Shown: positions 38,119-47,654, counted from the first letter of the stretch. The stretch: 64,000 bases of DNA from a bacterium (GCA_017629215.1 JAGBXP010000048.1:1-64000), one strand, 5' to 3'. Numbers and translations are program-made. Notes: generated by a model not told the origin, from the letters alone.

Positions 38119-39705
38119 ATGGATTTTTTCTTATCAATTATAAACTCTATAAAAATCGGCGATAAAATGCTAGAAAATGGCATTTTTAAAAACTATGATA
38201 CAAATTTAAATTCAATTTGGGATAAAGCAGAAATTCGAAATTTACAGAAAGATATTTCAAAATTTGCTAATGAAGATGGCGATTCAGAATCATTATCTGA
38301 AACTGAATTTAATAATTATCAAAGAGATTTACTATCAAAAGCTAACAATGAGCAAGATAAAAACTCTATAGAAGATTTTTTTAATAATATTCAAGTTTTT
38401 AAAAAGTGTTATAGGATTTCATATAAAAATGTACTACAGTTAAATTCTTTTAAATCTCAAGATTTAGATGAAATTTTACGAGAGCTTGAATATTTTCAAA
38501 TAACATCTTCTGATGATGATGAAAATCTTCAAATATCAAGCTATAAAGACGGTATAAATTATAACTATACTTTTGATAAACAAGGTTTAGTTGAATATTC
38601 AACTAGAGAAAATGATGAATTTGCACAAGAACCTTTTTCTAAGGAATTTATAAAACAATATACTGAAAACTATAGTAATAACTATAAACAAGAAATTACT
38701 TTCAGAAGATTTGACCCAAAAGATTCGAGTAAATATGATATTGTAGAAATGCAAACCGAACACAATGGAGTAACAACTAAAGTTATAAAACAAGACAATG
38801 GATATTTAAAGATAGAAGAAATTAATTCAAATGGTGAAATTAGAGATTTACAAAATGCTACATACAATAAAGAAACTAAAACTTTTGTTTTAACTAAAAT
38901 TTCAGCATCTCCAGAAGGTGTAAAAAGTGAATTTAAACAAGAAATAAGTGATACAGCGCAAAGTCTGACATATCGTATAATTGACTCTGATGGTAATATA
39001 TTATTAGATAAAAGCTCCTCTTTAATTAAAATTAAAAATACACCTGAAACCTATTCATATAAAGTTAATGAGTTTAATACAACTCAAAATTTTGAGTTGT
39101 CAATATTAGGTAATTCTATAAAAATAAAAAATAGTGATAACGGTCAAGAACATACAATTGAGCTTGCAGATTATCTCGAAAACGACAATAATATGGAATT
39201 CTTTATGAATATTCTTAAAAAAGTTCCTGCGAATCAATTATTCTTAATGACTTCAGAAAAATTAAATAAATTAATAAAAGATGATTATTTGTATGATGGT
39301 GGATGTAAGGCTAATAATGATAAGTTTGATATTGAAATTGGAAAATATGATAATGAATTAAGTTATTTCAATGTATTTATGCATGAATATGGACATTTTA
39401 TAGATAACGTATCAGATAATATTAGTTCAAATTCTGAATTAAAAACAATTTATAAAGCTGAATTTGAAAACTTTACAAATAATGTAACCTCAGAGGATAA
39501 AAATATTCTTTCACATATAGCTAATGATTTTGTTTATAAGGATGGTGAACCTTTAAAAGAATGTGTTGCTGAGGCCAACGCCATACTAACTGCAGGAATA
39601 GAAACAGGACCAAATCAGGTTAGATTATATTATTTTCAAAAATACTTCCCAAGAACAATTTGCAAAATTGAAGAATTAATTTTTAATGCAACAAAGTTTA
39701 ATTAA
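38119..39705 (+). CDS. EF-hand-like and zinc metallopeptidase protein
   Basis: A 528-residue protein without a signal peptide. Near the N-terminus are two EF-hand-like segments (NYDTNLNSIWDKAEI and NEDGDSESLSETEF), suggesting calcium control. The middle is beta-rich. The C-terminal domain has the zinc-binding H-E-x-x-H motif in NVFMHEYGHFID, and a likely third ligand in KECVAEANAI about 75 residues later. That arrangement resembles the anthrax lethal-factor/Pro-Pro endopeptidase type. AGAGGT precedes the ATG. An effector-like role is speculative; no secretion signal of a known type is seen. Confidence 0.7.
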   Translation: MDFFLSIINSIKIGDKMLENGIFKNYDTNLNSIWDKAEIRNLQKDISKFANEDGDSESLSETEFNNYQRDLLSKANNEQDKNSIEDFFNNIQVFKKCYRISYKNVLQLNSFKSQDLDEILRELEYFQITSSDDDENLQISSYKDGINYNYTFDKQGLVEYSTRENDEFAQEPFSKEFIKQYTENYSNNYKQEITFRRFDPKDSSKYDIVEMQTEHNGVTTKVIKQDNGYLKIEEINSNGEIRDLQNATYNKETKTFVLTKISASPEGVKSEFKQEISDTAQSLTYRIIDSDGNILLDKSSSLIKIKNTPETYSYKVNEFNTTQNFELSILGNSIKIKNSDNGQEHTIELADYLENDNNMEFFMNILKKVPANQLFLMTSEKLNKLIKDDYLYDGGCKANNDKFDIEIGKYDNELSYFNVFMHEYGHFIDNVSDNISSNSELKTIYKAEFENFTNNVTSEDKNILSHIANDFVYKDGEPLKECVAEANAILTAGIETGPNQVRLYYFQKYFPRTICKIEELIFNATKFN

Positions 39706-39777
39706 ACTTACTTTTGGGAATTGTTAATATCAGCTTACAATTTGCGCTGAAAAAGTTTGTTAATATATTATTTACCC

Positions 39778-40944
39778 CTACAACAACACTTGTGTACCTA
39801 ATACAAATCTATGTGAATCCTTTGTATTATCATTTTGGCAGAACACATAATTCAGCATCAATCTTAACGCTTGCCCCTTTATAAAATAATTTATTCCTGC
39901 AACGTATTCTTTTCTTTTATTCCCAGATATATCCTTGTTAGGGTCAAATTCGTCATATCGAATTAAAGCTTGTAATTTAGGGGTTATTCTATACGCTAAA
40001 GTCGAATAAAAACCGCTCGCCTTTTTATCAACAACATATCCTATTGGACCATTATACCCATTTGCATCTGCCCACTCAAAATTAAGTAGCCATTTTTTAT
40101 ATTCATATCCAATATAAGCACCTGTAACTGTATAATCACAATTACGGTCTCCTGTTTGCAATCCTCCTCCAAGCTTAAGCTTACCGTATCTACCATCAGT
40201 CTTAGCTAGAGGTTTAAAATTCACCCATCCAACAAACTCTGTACCTGGGAAAAAATTTTGAAAATATGTATCTGAACTATATATACCTAAATCATAGTCT
40301 ACAAAAGAATAATCACCACTTACTCTCGCACCTAATTTTCTAACAGTACCAAAATTCCTTGAAATTTGTGAACGAGTTATAAAAGGTAAAACATAAGGAC
40401 TATAACCTCCTTCCATACCTACTGGAGGACGAGTATTTCCTAACCAAAATCTATGATGTGGAACTTTATTTGTTGCAACATACATATCTGCGAATAAATT
40501 TTGTGCAAAATTTCTACTTGATAATGGAGAAACATTCAACATTATCCTAAAATCACCGTTATTATTTTTAAGTTTTCCATCTAAACCTGCATTGATAACA
40601 TCAAAAGCATAATCAGCATTTTCATATCCACTTTCTGAAAAATTAAAATTTGTATGTGCGCCATAAGCACCCCATAAATGCAAACTTTCCCAAGCTGATT
40701 GCTCCTTAAAATTTTTAGTTAAAATATCCTTAAAAAGAAATGATGGAGTATCTATTTGTTCTATTTCTAAATGATAAATATCTGATAATTTTTCTTTAAA
40801 AGTTTTTTCTGACGTATTCTTCTCTGCATCAAGAACAGATACTGCAAATGGAGTTTCTACTGTTTCTAAAAAAACTTCTTCTTGTGCATTACAAGAAATT
40901 ATTGAAAATATAAAAGCTATTATTATAGGTAAAATCTTTTTCAT
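39778..40944 (-). CDS. outer-membrane porin-like beta-barrel protein
   Basis: A signal peptide (about 1-20, MKKILPIIIAFIFSIISCNA) is followed by a polar segment and then many amphipathic strands, ending in a phenylalanine-containing strand (SHRFVLGTQVLL) typical of outer-membrane barrels. Aromatic residues flank the strands (YDLGIYSS, FVGWVNF, YIGYEYKKWLLNFEW). This supports a phosphate-selective or general porin type of protein and a Gram-negative-type envelope. ATG 40944 begins the signal peptide; an in-frame TTG lies 12 bases upstream. No cargo can be deduced. Confidence 0.7.
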   Translation of the reverse strand: MKKILPIIIAFIFSIISCNAQEEVFLETVETPFAVSVLDAEKNTSEKTFKEKLSDIYHLEIEQIDTPSFLFKDILTKNFKEQSAWESLHLWGAYGAHTNFNFSESGYENADYAFDVINAGLDGKLKNNNGDFRIMLNVSPLSSRNFAQNLFADMYVATNKVPHHRFWLGNTRPPVGMEGGYSPYVLPFITRSQISRNFGTVRKLGARVSGDYSFVDYDLGIYSSDTYFQNFFPGTEFVGWVNFKPLAKTDGRYGKLKLGGGLQTGDRNCDYTVTGAYIGYEYKKWLLNFEWADANGYNGPIGYVVDKKASGFYSTLAYRITPKLQALIRYDEFDPNKDISGNKRKEYVAGINYFIKGQALRLMLNYVFCQNDNTKDSHRFVLGTQVLL

Positions 40945-41039
40945 AATTATAATCAATATTTAATAAAAATAAGCAACTCTCCTACAGAATAATAGCACTT
41001 GAACTATTTTTTTCAAGTATCTATTTCCTATAAACAATT

Positions 41040-41080
41040 AAAAAAAGTTAAGAGCTTTTCAAATAAAACTCTTAACCTTT
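41040..41080 (-). terminator. terminator of the nucleotidyltransferase gene
   Basis: GTTAAGAG (41047-41054) pairs with CTCTTAAC (41069-41076), followed on the minus strand by a run of T residues. It lies about 30 bases beyond the stop of the minus-strand nucleotidyltransferase gene. Confidence 0.75.
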
Positions 41081-41108
41081 TCTTAAAGTTTAGTTTGTCT
41101 TTAAATTA

Positions 41109-42839
41109 CTATTCACAAGGTAAAATTATAACATTTCCTTTTGTATAGCCATCTCCAAGTAACTCATAAAACTCACTTTTTGCATCTGTATTAAATATTA
41201 CATTGTCATCTATATTATCAGCAAACCCTTTCTTTATCACTTCTGGCAAGTTCTTATAAGAGTCCTTAGAGGCAACTTTTCTTACAGTCTTGAGATAAGA
41301 CTCACATTCACCCACATCTGAATAATCTACATTCAAATCCTTATACACAAAAACCTTTAACTCATCTCCATTACCATTTTTCAACCTGCCATTATTACTT
41401 AACCTAACTAACTCAGGTATAATTTCCTTATCCCAATAAGCTTCGATTACTTTTAAATATTGTTTATCAGTCAAATTATTAATAACAGCCTTGTTTTCCC
41501 AAAGCTCTTTCTGATACTTTGTCCTTATACTATTTTTATATATATTAGCAATAGTATCAATAATTTCTGGATTTATAATATAGATAAACGCATTACTTAG
41601 TGCTGTTTTTTCATTTTTATCGCTTAGTAAATATTCTTTTTCGCCTGCACTATTCACGCTATATATATACCCATCACGTTTTTCAATATCCTCAGCATTT
41701 GGCTTATACAAAAATTCTTGTATTTCATTATTCTCATTTGCTTTTATTAATCCACCATAACATCTTGGATCTGGCACTCCTACAATCATCATACCAGCAT
41801 TTTCAGTAGCAAGATATGCATCTAAAACTTTTGTCATATCTATATCAATAATATTATCAGAAGGAACTATCAATAAAGATTTATCTTTAGGTAAAATTGA
41901 TTTTCCCTCTTTTATTAAATCCACTCCATCTAAATCGTTTAACAATTTATACCCTAAAGTAGTAACAACGCAACCTACAGCGCTCGTTGCTTCGTCTTGT
42001 ATAACAAAATCAACATCATCAGTAGATTCTGGTAATAAACCTGCCTGAAATAAATTTAATAAACTAAGGTGCATTAAATCCATACCATTAAAAGGAGTTG
42101 ATGTTGAAGGTTTGTTATCTTCTCTACCATAGCTTATACCTTCTAAACGAGAACCTAAGCCTCCAGCTAAAACGCAAGCATGAAATTTTTCTTTATAAGA
42201 GTTTAATGTTTTTTCTATTGAATTAAAAAATTCTGGATTTTTAATTAATTTATAAAACCGTTGTACAGATTTAACAGTTTTTTCTGATTTATAACAAGCA
42301 TTAATAGTTGCTGTTGCCTTATTGCCTTTAAAAGCCACCCCTTCTTTTAACTTATCGAGTTTTGTATGAACTACATCTAGACCATCAATGTGCAATTCAC
42401 TTTCTGGATGCATTTCAATTATAAAATTTTTACCATTTTTCCAAGCTACTTCTAGGGTTGCAATAAAACCAGTCTTACCAATAACAAAACCTGGCTTTAT
42501 ATAATCATATTTTTCGCTATCAATATCTATTTTAATAACTTCATTTCGTTCAGGATTGTTAATCACATATTTATTAATACCACCCTCAATTGTAGAATGA
42601 ACCCTCATATCAGCACCCTTTTCTACTAATTTAGGATCAAATTTCGCTCTACTATTGTTTAAAATTTTCTGATAATTAGCAAGATCTCTTACTATAAAAC
42701 TTTCAATAGAACCTTTTGATTTAAACTCAACAGTATCATTTGCGATTGGTTTATTGACATAGTTATTAGACACCTTTTTTGTAGTATCAAAAATCCTAAA
42801 ATTACCGACACTATTACTGCTAATTTTTGAAATAATCAT
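41109..42839 (-). CDS. sugar-phosphate nucleotidyltransferase-like protein with F-K-S motif
   Basis: The N-terminal 200 residues are unassigned and carry TVEFKSKG (residues 37-43), the recurrent motif of this window. From about 220 on is a nucleotidyltransferase core like GlgC/RmlA: CVLAGGLGSRLEG (nucleotide-binding loop), KPSTSTPFNG, LLIVPSDNIIDIDM and VGVPDPRCYGGLIKAN. It probably couples a sugar phosphate to a nucleotide, but the substrate is unknown and the family match is distant. The start is ATG 42839, after an AGGGAG site, rather than 42866. Confidence 0.7.
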   Translation of the reverse strand: MIISKISSNSVGNFRIFDTTKKVSNNYVNKPIANDTVEFKSKGSIESFIVRDLANYQKILNNSRAKFDPKLVEKGADMRVHSTIEGGINKYVINNPERNEVIKIDIDSEKYDYIKPGFVIGKTGFIATLEVAWKNGKNFIIEMHPESELHIDGLDVVHTKLDKLKEGVAFKGNKATATINACYKSEKTVKSVQRFYKLIKNPEFFNSIEKTLNSYKEKFHACVLAGGLGSRLEGISYGREDNKPSTSTPFNGMDLMHLSLLNLFQAGLLPESTDDVDFVIQDEATSAVGCVVTTLGYKLLNDLDGVDLIKEGKSILPKDKSLLIVPSDNIIDIDMTKVLDAYLATENAGMMIVGVPDPRCYGGLIKANENNEIQEFLYKPNAEDIEKRDGYIYSVNSAGEKEYLLSDKNEKTALSNAFIYIINPEIIDTIANIYKNSIRTKYQKELWENKAVINNLTDKQYLKVIEAYWDKEIIPELVRLSNNGRLKNGNGDELKVFVYKDLNVDYSDVGECESYLKTVRKVASKDSYKNLPEVIKKGFADNIDDNVIFNTDAKSEFYELLGDGYTKGNVIILPCE

Positions 42840-42928
42840 ATCACCACTCCCTAATTTATCACACACAACAACCCATATATATCATAATATATCAATCATT
42901 GTTTATATTCAACAAAATTGTAATAAAT

Positions 42929-43477
42929 TTAATAATACTTTTTATATAAAAGCTCTAAATCTGGCTCTGTTAAATATTGTAGCGTTGGTAAGTCATAAGG
43001 ATACATAATACTTTTACTATTGCTTGAATGACCCAGTCCTAAACCATGACCAATTTCATGCAACATAACTCCATAAATGTTATTAATTTTACGATAATTA
43101 TTATTACTATCCTTATGCATAAGAGCAATATCTAAATCACCTTTGTAATACTGCCCTCCACGAGTTTGTATTCGAGCGCATCCAACAGCATTTTCATTAT
43201 TACAAATTACAACATTTTTAACAAAATGAACAACTATTTCTGCATCAGAAGGACTTTTTAAAAACTTAAAACGTATCAATCTATTAGATTTATTTTCCCA
43301 AGCTAAAAAAGCTTTTTGCATAAGCTTAGAATATTGTCCATATTCTGGAATATAAACAGCTATTGGTTGTGAAACCCAGCGTGGTCTTTCAGCTGAATAT
43401 ATAATTATCGTTGTAAAAAAAAATAAAACAAATGATAATAAAAATATTCTTTTTATAAATATATTAAAATCTAGCAT
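42929..43477 (-). CDS. matrixin-like zinc metallopeptidase
   Basis: The N-terminus has a hydrophobic anchor or signal (about 7-27). The C-terminal half carries the full metzincin motif H-E-x-x-H-x-x-G-x-x-H as HEIGHGLGLGH, plus the Met-turn SIMYP. This matches M10 (matrixin) peptidases, which cut extracellular proteins. There is no visible prodomain cysteine switch. The start overlaps the end of purB by 14 bases, an odd arrangement that suggests cotranscription. Confidence 0.8.
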   Translation of the reverse strand: MLDFNIFIKRIFLLSFVLFFFTTIIIYSAERPRWVSQPIAVYIPEYGQYSKLMQKAFLAWENKSNRLIRFKFLKSPSDAEIVVHFVKNVVICNNENAVGCARIQTRGGQYYKGDLDIALMHKDSNNNYRKINNIYGVMLHEIGHGLGLGHSSNSKSIMYPYDLPTLQYLTEPDLELLYKKYY

Positions 43478-44738
43478 AAATGCATTCCATATTTTTTAAA
43501 TAGTCTTCTGGATTAAAACACTGTTCTAACTCATCTTCAGTAAATAAATTTTCAGAAACCAAACCTTTTCTAAAATCTCCACCGTTCAAAGCCTCTAGAG
43601 CATGTTTTTGCACTATTCGGTACGCATCTTCTCTTGTATAACCTTTTTCTATAAGTTTTAATAAAACCTTCTGTGAAAATACAATGCCACCATATAAATT
43701 AGTATTCTTTAGCATATTTTCTTCGTGAACCACAAGATTTTTCACCACATTTTTAAACCTTGAAACCATAAAATCCACTAATATTAAAGAATCTGGAAAT
43801 ATAATTCTCTCAGCAGAGCTATGCGAAATATCTCTCTCGTGCCAAAGATTAATATTTTCATAAGCTACTTGCATATTTCCACGAACAACTCTTGCTAGAC
43901 CACATAAATTCTCTGATAAAATAGGATTTTTCTTATGTGGCATCGCTGAAGAACCTTTCTGCTCTCTTGCAAAGCCTTCTTCTACTTCTCTTACCTCTGT
44001 CTTTTGCAAATGTCTAATTTCAGTCGCAAATTGTTCAATCAAGCTTGCAAGCATAGCCAATGCAGACATAAACTTTGCATGTCTATCTCTTGATATTATT
44101 TGAGTAGAAATCTTTGCAGGCTTTAAACCTAATTCAGCACAAGCTAAGTCCTCAACATCAACAGGTAAATTTGAATAAGTACCAACAGGTCCAGAAACTT
44201 GCCCAACTGATATTTCGTTCAAAGCAAATTCAAAAGAAGCTTTTGCCCTATTCAATGCATCTAGCCAATTTAACAACTTAAATCCAAATGTTATAATTTC
44301 TGCATGAATACCATGTGAACGACCGATACAAATAGTATCCTTATATTCGAAAGCTTTTTCTCTTAAAATAGCTATTAAATCGTCCAATTCTCTTAAAATT
44401 ATTTTTGAAGAATCCTTGATCTGCAACGCAAAAGCTGTATCTATCACATCAGAACTTGTTAAACCAACATGAATATATTTTGCCAAATCTTCACCAACAG
44501 ACTCATTTATATTAGTTAAAAAAGCAATCACATCGTGCTTTACTTCTCTTTCTATTTCATCTATTCGTTCAAGAGTAAAACACGCTTTTTCCTTTATCTT
44601 CCTTACAGCCTCCATAGGAAATAAACCCAATCTTGCATAAGCTTGTGTTACTGCAATTTCAACTTTTAGGTAATATCTAAATTTCTCTTCTAAATCCCAA
44701 ATATTTTTAATTTCTTCTCGTGAATATCTATCAATCAT
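43464..44738 (-). CDS. purB: adenylosuccinate lyase
   Basis: Catalyses two fumarate-releasing steps in purine synthesis. The fumarase/aspartase family signature is GSSAMPHKKNP, and the other conserved stretches (HVGLTSSDVIDTA, GRSHGIHAE, QVSGPVGTYSNL) are present. The length, 424, is typical. purA, the preceding enzyme, is at 50346-51623. No ribosome site is present; TGATAGAAT ends seven bases before the ATG. Confidence 0.97.
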   Translation of the reverse strand: MIDRYSREEIKNIWDLEEKFRYYLKVEIAVTQAYARLGLFPMEAVRKIKEKACFTLERIDEIEREVKHDVIAFLTNINESVGEDLAKYIHVGLTSSDVIDTAFALQIKDSSKIILRELDDLIAILREKAFEYKDTICIGRSHGIHAEIITFGFKLLNWLDALNRAKASFEFALNEISVGQVSGPVGTYSNLPVDVEDLACAELGLKPAKISTQIISRDRHAKFMSALAMLASLIEQFATEIRHLQKTEVREVEEGFAREQKGSSAMPHKKNPILSENLCGLARVVRGNMQVAYENINLWHERDISHSSAERIIFPDSLILVDFMVSRFKNVVKNLVVHEENMLKNTNLYGGIVFSQKVLLKLIEKGYTREDAYRIVQKHALEALNGGDFRKGLVSENLFTEDELEQCFNPEDYLKNMECIYARF

Positions 44739-44745
44739 ACAATCT

Positions 44746-44754
44746 ATTCTATCA
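44746..44754 (-). promoter_or_regulatory. extended -10 of purB, near-leaderless
   Basis: TGATAGAAT on the minus strand ends seven bases before the purB ATG with no ribosome site, so the transcript would start at or one base from the initiation codon. It lies back to back with the smpB -10. Confidence 0.5.
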
Positions 44755-44790
44755 TAAAATCTAAAACTTTAATATTTAAGTAATTTGATT

Positions 44791-44796
44791 TATAAT
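44791..44796 (+). promoter_or_regulatory. -10 of smpB, leaderless spacing
   Basis: A perfect TATAAT ends six bases before the smpB ATG at 44803, with no ribosome site. Confidence 0.6.
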
Positions 44797-44802
44797 AATT
44801 CT

Positions 44803-45252
44803 ATGAACAAAAAAGTTATATCTACAAATAGAAAAGCTTTTCACGACTATCATATTTTTGACAAATATATAGCAGGGATTGTTTTAACAGGAACAGAGAT
44901 AAAATCTATACGAAAAGGAATGTTAAACCTTAAAGATAGCTATGCAAAAATTGATGATGGAGAAGTCTTTATATATAGCATGCACATCTCACCTTATGAA
45001 CAAGGTAATAGATATAACCATGCTCCAGAGCGAGTTCGTAAACTTTTGTTAAATAAACAAGAAATTCGTAAAATGTCTGATAAAATAAAAAAAGAAGGGT
45101 ATACAATTATTCCTTTGGAATTGTTTTTAACAAAAGGTTTTGCTAAAATAGAAATAGGTTTAGCAAAAGGTAAAAAGCTTTATGATAAGCGTGATACAAT
45201 TGCAAAAAAAACAGTAGATAGGGATATAGCACGTCAACTTAGAAGGGGTTAG
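44803..45252 (+). CDS. smpB: SsrA-binding protein SmpB
   Basis: SmpB binds tmRNA and brings it to stalled ribosomes for trans-translation. Family motifs are NRKAFHDYHIFDKYIAGIVLTGTEIKSIR and YDKRDTIAKKTVDRD near the end. The product has 149 residues if translation starts at 44803. An upstream start at 44785 would add six residues, but TATAAT lies between and the family start is MNKKV-like. No tmRNA gene is seen in this window. The next gene begins two bases after its stop. Confidence 0.96.
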   Translation: MNKKVISTNRKAFHDYHIFDKYIAGIVLTGTEIKSIRKGMLNLKDSYAKIDDGEVFIYSMHISPYEQGNRYNHAPERVRKLLLNKQEIRKMSDKIKKEGYTIIPLELFLTKGFAKIEIGLAKGKKLYDKRDTIAKKTVDRDIARQLRRG

Positions 45253-45254
45253 TA

Positions 45255-45923
45255 ATGTACAATAGAGAATCTATTTTAAAAAGCTTAAATACAGAAAATT
45301 ACTACATCGACAAACACTCTCTTGATTTATTCTTGAATGATTGGAAAATAGATTCTATCTATGAAGATGAAACAGGTCTAGAATTTTATGATGATTTATC
45401 ATTAGACAAAATTAAGCGAGGAATTTCTTTAAAAGCTCAAGGCTATAGTGATGAACAAATAATATCCAAACTACAAAGAATGGAAGCTAAAGTTGAAAAA
45501 CAAAAAAAAGATGAGCCTATTCAGCCAATTTTAGTAAAAGATTACATTGAGCCTAATAAAATTTCTGAAGCAATAGAAACATCTAATGAAATCATAACAA
45601 CTGATTTAACTCCAACTATAAAAAACGATATAGAAACTACAGAAAATGAATTAGTACAGCAAAAAAGTTTTACGTTAGATGTAACTTCACAAACACTACA
45701 AATGCTTGCTGAAGCTGTTGCCAAAAAAATTAGCGATGATATCACTAATTCTGACATGGCAACTCGTTTGATTGAAGCTGGCGGCTATAAGCGTGATAAT
45801 GAAATCTTGGCTAAACAAGTGCAAGAATTATTAGAACACAATAAAGAATTATCAGCTCGAATTGAGCAACTAGAAAGCCATCCTTCAAGAAGTTTTTGGA
45901 GCAGATTTTGGAATCAAAAATAA
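45255..45923 (+). CDS. hypothetical protein with coiled coil, possible MerR-like N-terminus
   Basis: A 222-residue protein directly after smpB. The N-terminal 70 residues (DLSLDKIKRGISLKAQGYSDEQI) faintly resemble a MerR-type DNA-binding region. The middle is polar and the C-terminal part (about 145-210) is a coiled coil (LAKQVQELLEHNKELSARIEQLES), ending in the aromatic SFWSRFWNQK. No function can be given. AGGGG near the start of the gap could serve as ribosome site, but coupled translation with smpB is likely. Confidence 0.55.
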   Translation: MYNRESILKSLNTENYYIDKHSLDLFLNDWKIDSIYEDETGLEFYDDLSLDKIKRGISLKAQGYSDEQIISKLQRMEAKVEKQKKDEPIQPILVKDYIEPNKISEAIETSNEIITTDLTPTIKNDIETTENELVQQKSFTLDVTSQTLQMLAEAVAKKISDDITNSDMATRLIEAGGYKRDNEILAKQVQELLEHNKELSARIEQLESHPSRSFWSRFWNQK

Positions 45924-45945
45924 TAGTAAGATTTCATTAGTAAAC

Positions 45946-46452
45946 ATGAACAATCTTTTATCTAATTATAAACTTTTTTTATCACAATTTGATGCTAAAT
46001 TAGAGTGCTTCTTTAATAAATACTCTGAGTATATATACTGTAAAAAAGGTTGTTGTTACTGTTGTCAAGAAGGTGATTATCCTATTTCAGAATTAGAACT
46101 TCAGTATTTAATGCAAGGATATATAAATCTGGACAATTCAAAAAAATTATCTATTCAAGAAAACATTACTAATATCAAAAAAGGTAAGAAATGTCCTTTT
46201 TTATTAAACAATGAATGTTCTATATACGATTATCGTCCAATAATATGCAGAGTTCATGGCCTAGCTTATTTACTTGAGAATAATACTGTTAAAATACCAT
46301 ATTGTGTAAATAATAAGCTTAATTTTCACAAACTCTATAAAAATAAAGAATTTTACGGTGAACCTATTAATACAAACCTAGATACAAGTGCCGTTTTAAA
46401 AGATTTTAACTATGGCGAAATCAGAAATCTTTATGATTGGCTAATAAAATAA
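45946..46452 (+). CDS. YkgJ-type cysteine cluster protein
   Basis: The 168-residue protein has the C-x2-C-C metal-binding pattern in CKKGCCYCC, then KKCPFLLNNECSIYDYRPIICRVHG. This is the signature of the YkgJ/CxxCxxCC family, predicted to bind zinc or iron. Its reaction is unknown. It follows the coiled-coil gene by 22 bases with no ribosome site. It converges with the DUF2229-type gene. Confidence 0.8.
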   Translation: MNNLLSNYKLFLSQFDAKLECFFNKYSEYIYCKKGCCYCCQEGDYPISELELQYLMQGYINLDNSKKLSIQENITNIKKGKKCPFLLNNECSIYDYRPIICRVHGLAYLLENNTVKIPYCVNNKLNFHKLYKNKEFYGEPINTNLDTSAVLKDFNYGEIRNLYDWLIK

Positions 46453-46462
46453 TTTAATTTTC

Positions 46463-47539
46463 TTATAGTATATTTTCACAAATATTAGTTTGTGGTGTAA
46501 AATCATAATCTTTATTTAATTCACTATTAATCAAATTTGAGCGTTTTTTACGATATAACATATCTATAAAAGCTTCTAGTCTGGTTATAAAACCTGCCTC
46601 TCCTGTATGTTCATCTATAGTTAAAGATAGCAATGGTTTACTTGCTTCTTTAGATTTTCTCATAATACGTTCTATCATTAACGAATCAGGTCCACAACCA
46701 AACGCATTCAATGTTATAATACCATCAATCTTATTATCTTTTAAATAATGACCAGCAGTCCCCGACACTTCATATTCATTCGCCCAATAAAGTTTTTGAC
46801 CAAGAGATGCTATACCTTCTTCCATTTGTTCATTAGTGAGTTGCAAAGAAGTATAGACTCTCACATTAAGCTTATCTAGCTTATCAAAGATTTTCATACT
46901 TGCACGTTCATCATAAATATTATACCCATGAGAAATTAATGCTACATTTATAGGCTTTACCTCATCAGATGAGTTAATCATAATCTTACCTTCAATAGCC
47001 ATCTTTAAAGCTTTTTTATAACTTACACCTGAACGCACCATCATTAAAAAGTTATTATATACTTTCCAACCTTGTTTTGACGCAGACTTAATCAACACTT
47101 TATCATCAATACCAAATGGTGCAACTGCTTCAGCTAAAAATTCATATAAGCCTTGTTTTTTAGCTGATTTATCAAGAGTAGCTTCTATCAGATTAAAATC
47201 TTCTTTTACAACATTCCTTACTAAATCTGGTAATCCTCTAATTTTAGAACAATTGTATATTTTAGGTGCAATTGATTGTAGCGAAGGTACAAATATATTT
47301 TTTACTTTTTTCTTATGAATAAGATTTAAAACGTGTCCTAAATAGATTTTAATAGGTAAACAAGTCTCAGTAACAACAAGAGCTGAGCCCTCAGATATTG
47401 TTTGTTTTGTTGTAAAATCTGATAGCACAATTTTAAAACCTAAAGCTGTAAAAAAGCCGTGCAAAAAAGGATAATGACCATAATATAGCATTCCTCTAGG
47501 TATACCTATAATCAAATCCTTATTATTTTCATTTACCAT
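46463..47539 (-). CDS. DUF2229 / HgdB-like CoA dehydratase-related protein
   Basis: Resembles the DUF2229 domain and the 2-hydroxyacyl-CoA dehydratase component (HgdB type): GIPRGMLYYGHYPFLHGFFTALGF, VTETCLPIKIYLGHV, then NAFGCGPDSLMIERI. Conserved cysteines (TETC, YNCSK, FGCGPD) probably bind an iron-sulfur cluster. The partner activase (BadF/HgdC type) is not adjacent, so its reaction is unclear. GAAGGG precedes ATG 47539 by eight bases; an in-frame TTG just upstream is less likely. It is divergent from ruvC. Confidence 0.8.
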   Translation of the reverse strand: MVNENNKDLIIGIPRGMLYYGHYPFLHGFFTALGFKIVLSDFTTKQTISEGSALVVTETCLPIKIYLGHVLNLIHKKKVKNIFVPSLQSIAPKIYNCSKIRGLPDLVRNVVKEDFNLIEATLDKSAKKQGLYEFLAEAVAPFGIDDKVLIKSASKQGWKVYNNFLMMVRSGVSYKKALKMAIEGKIMINSSDEVKPINVALISHGYNIYDERASMKIFDKLDKLNVRVYTSLQLTNEQMEEGIASLGQKLYWANEYEVSGTAGHYLKDNKIDGIITLNAFGCGPDSLMIERIMRKSKEASKPLLSLTIDEHTGEAGFITRLEAFIDMLYRKKRSNLINSELNKDYDFTPQTNICENIL

Positions 47540-47648
47540 CAATTATTCCCTTCAATTATTGCTATTATATCGAGCTTGCACATTATCATGATTGTAGCGT
47601 GAAAAAAATTTTTTGTCATCGTTGATTGTATATTTTACTAATTATTGA

Positions 47649-47654
47649 TATAAT
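47649..47654 (+). promoter_or_regulatory. -10 of ruvC, leaderless spacing
   Basis: A perfect TATAAT with upstream TGA (extended -10) ends six bases before the ruvC ATG; there is no ribosome site. Confidence 0.65.
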
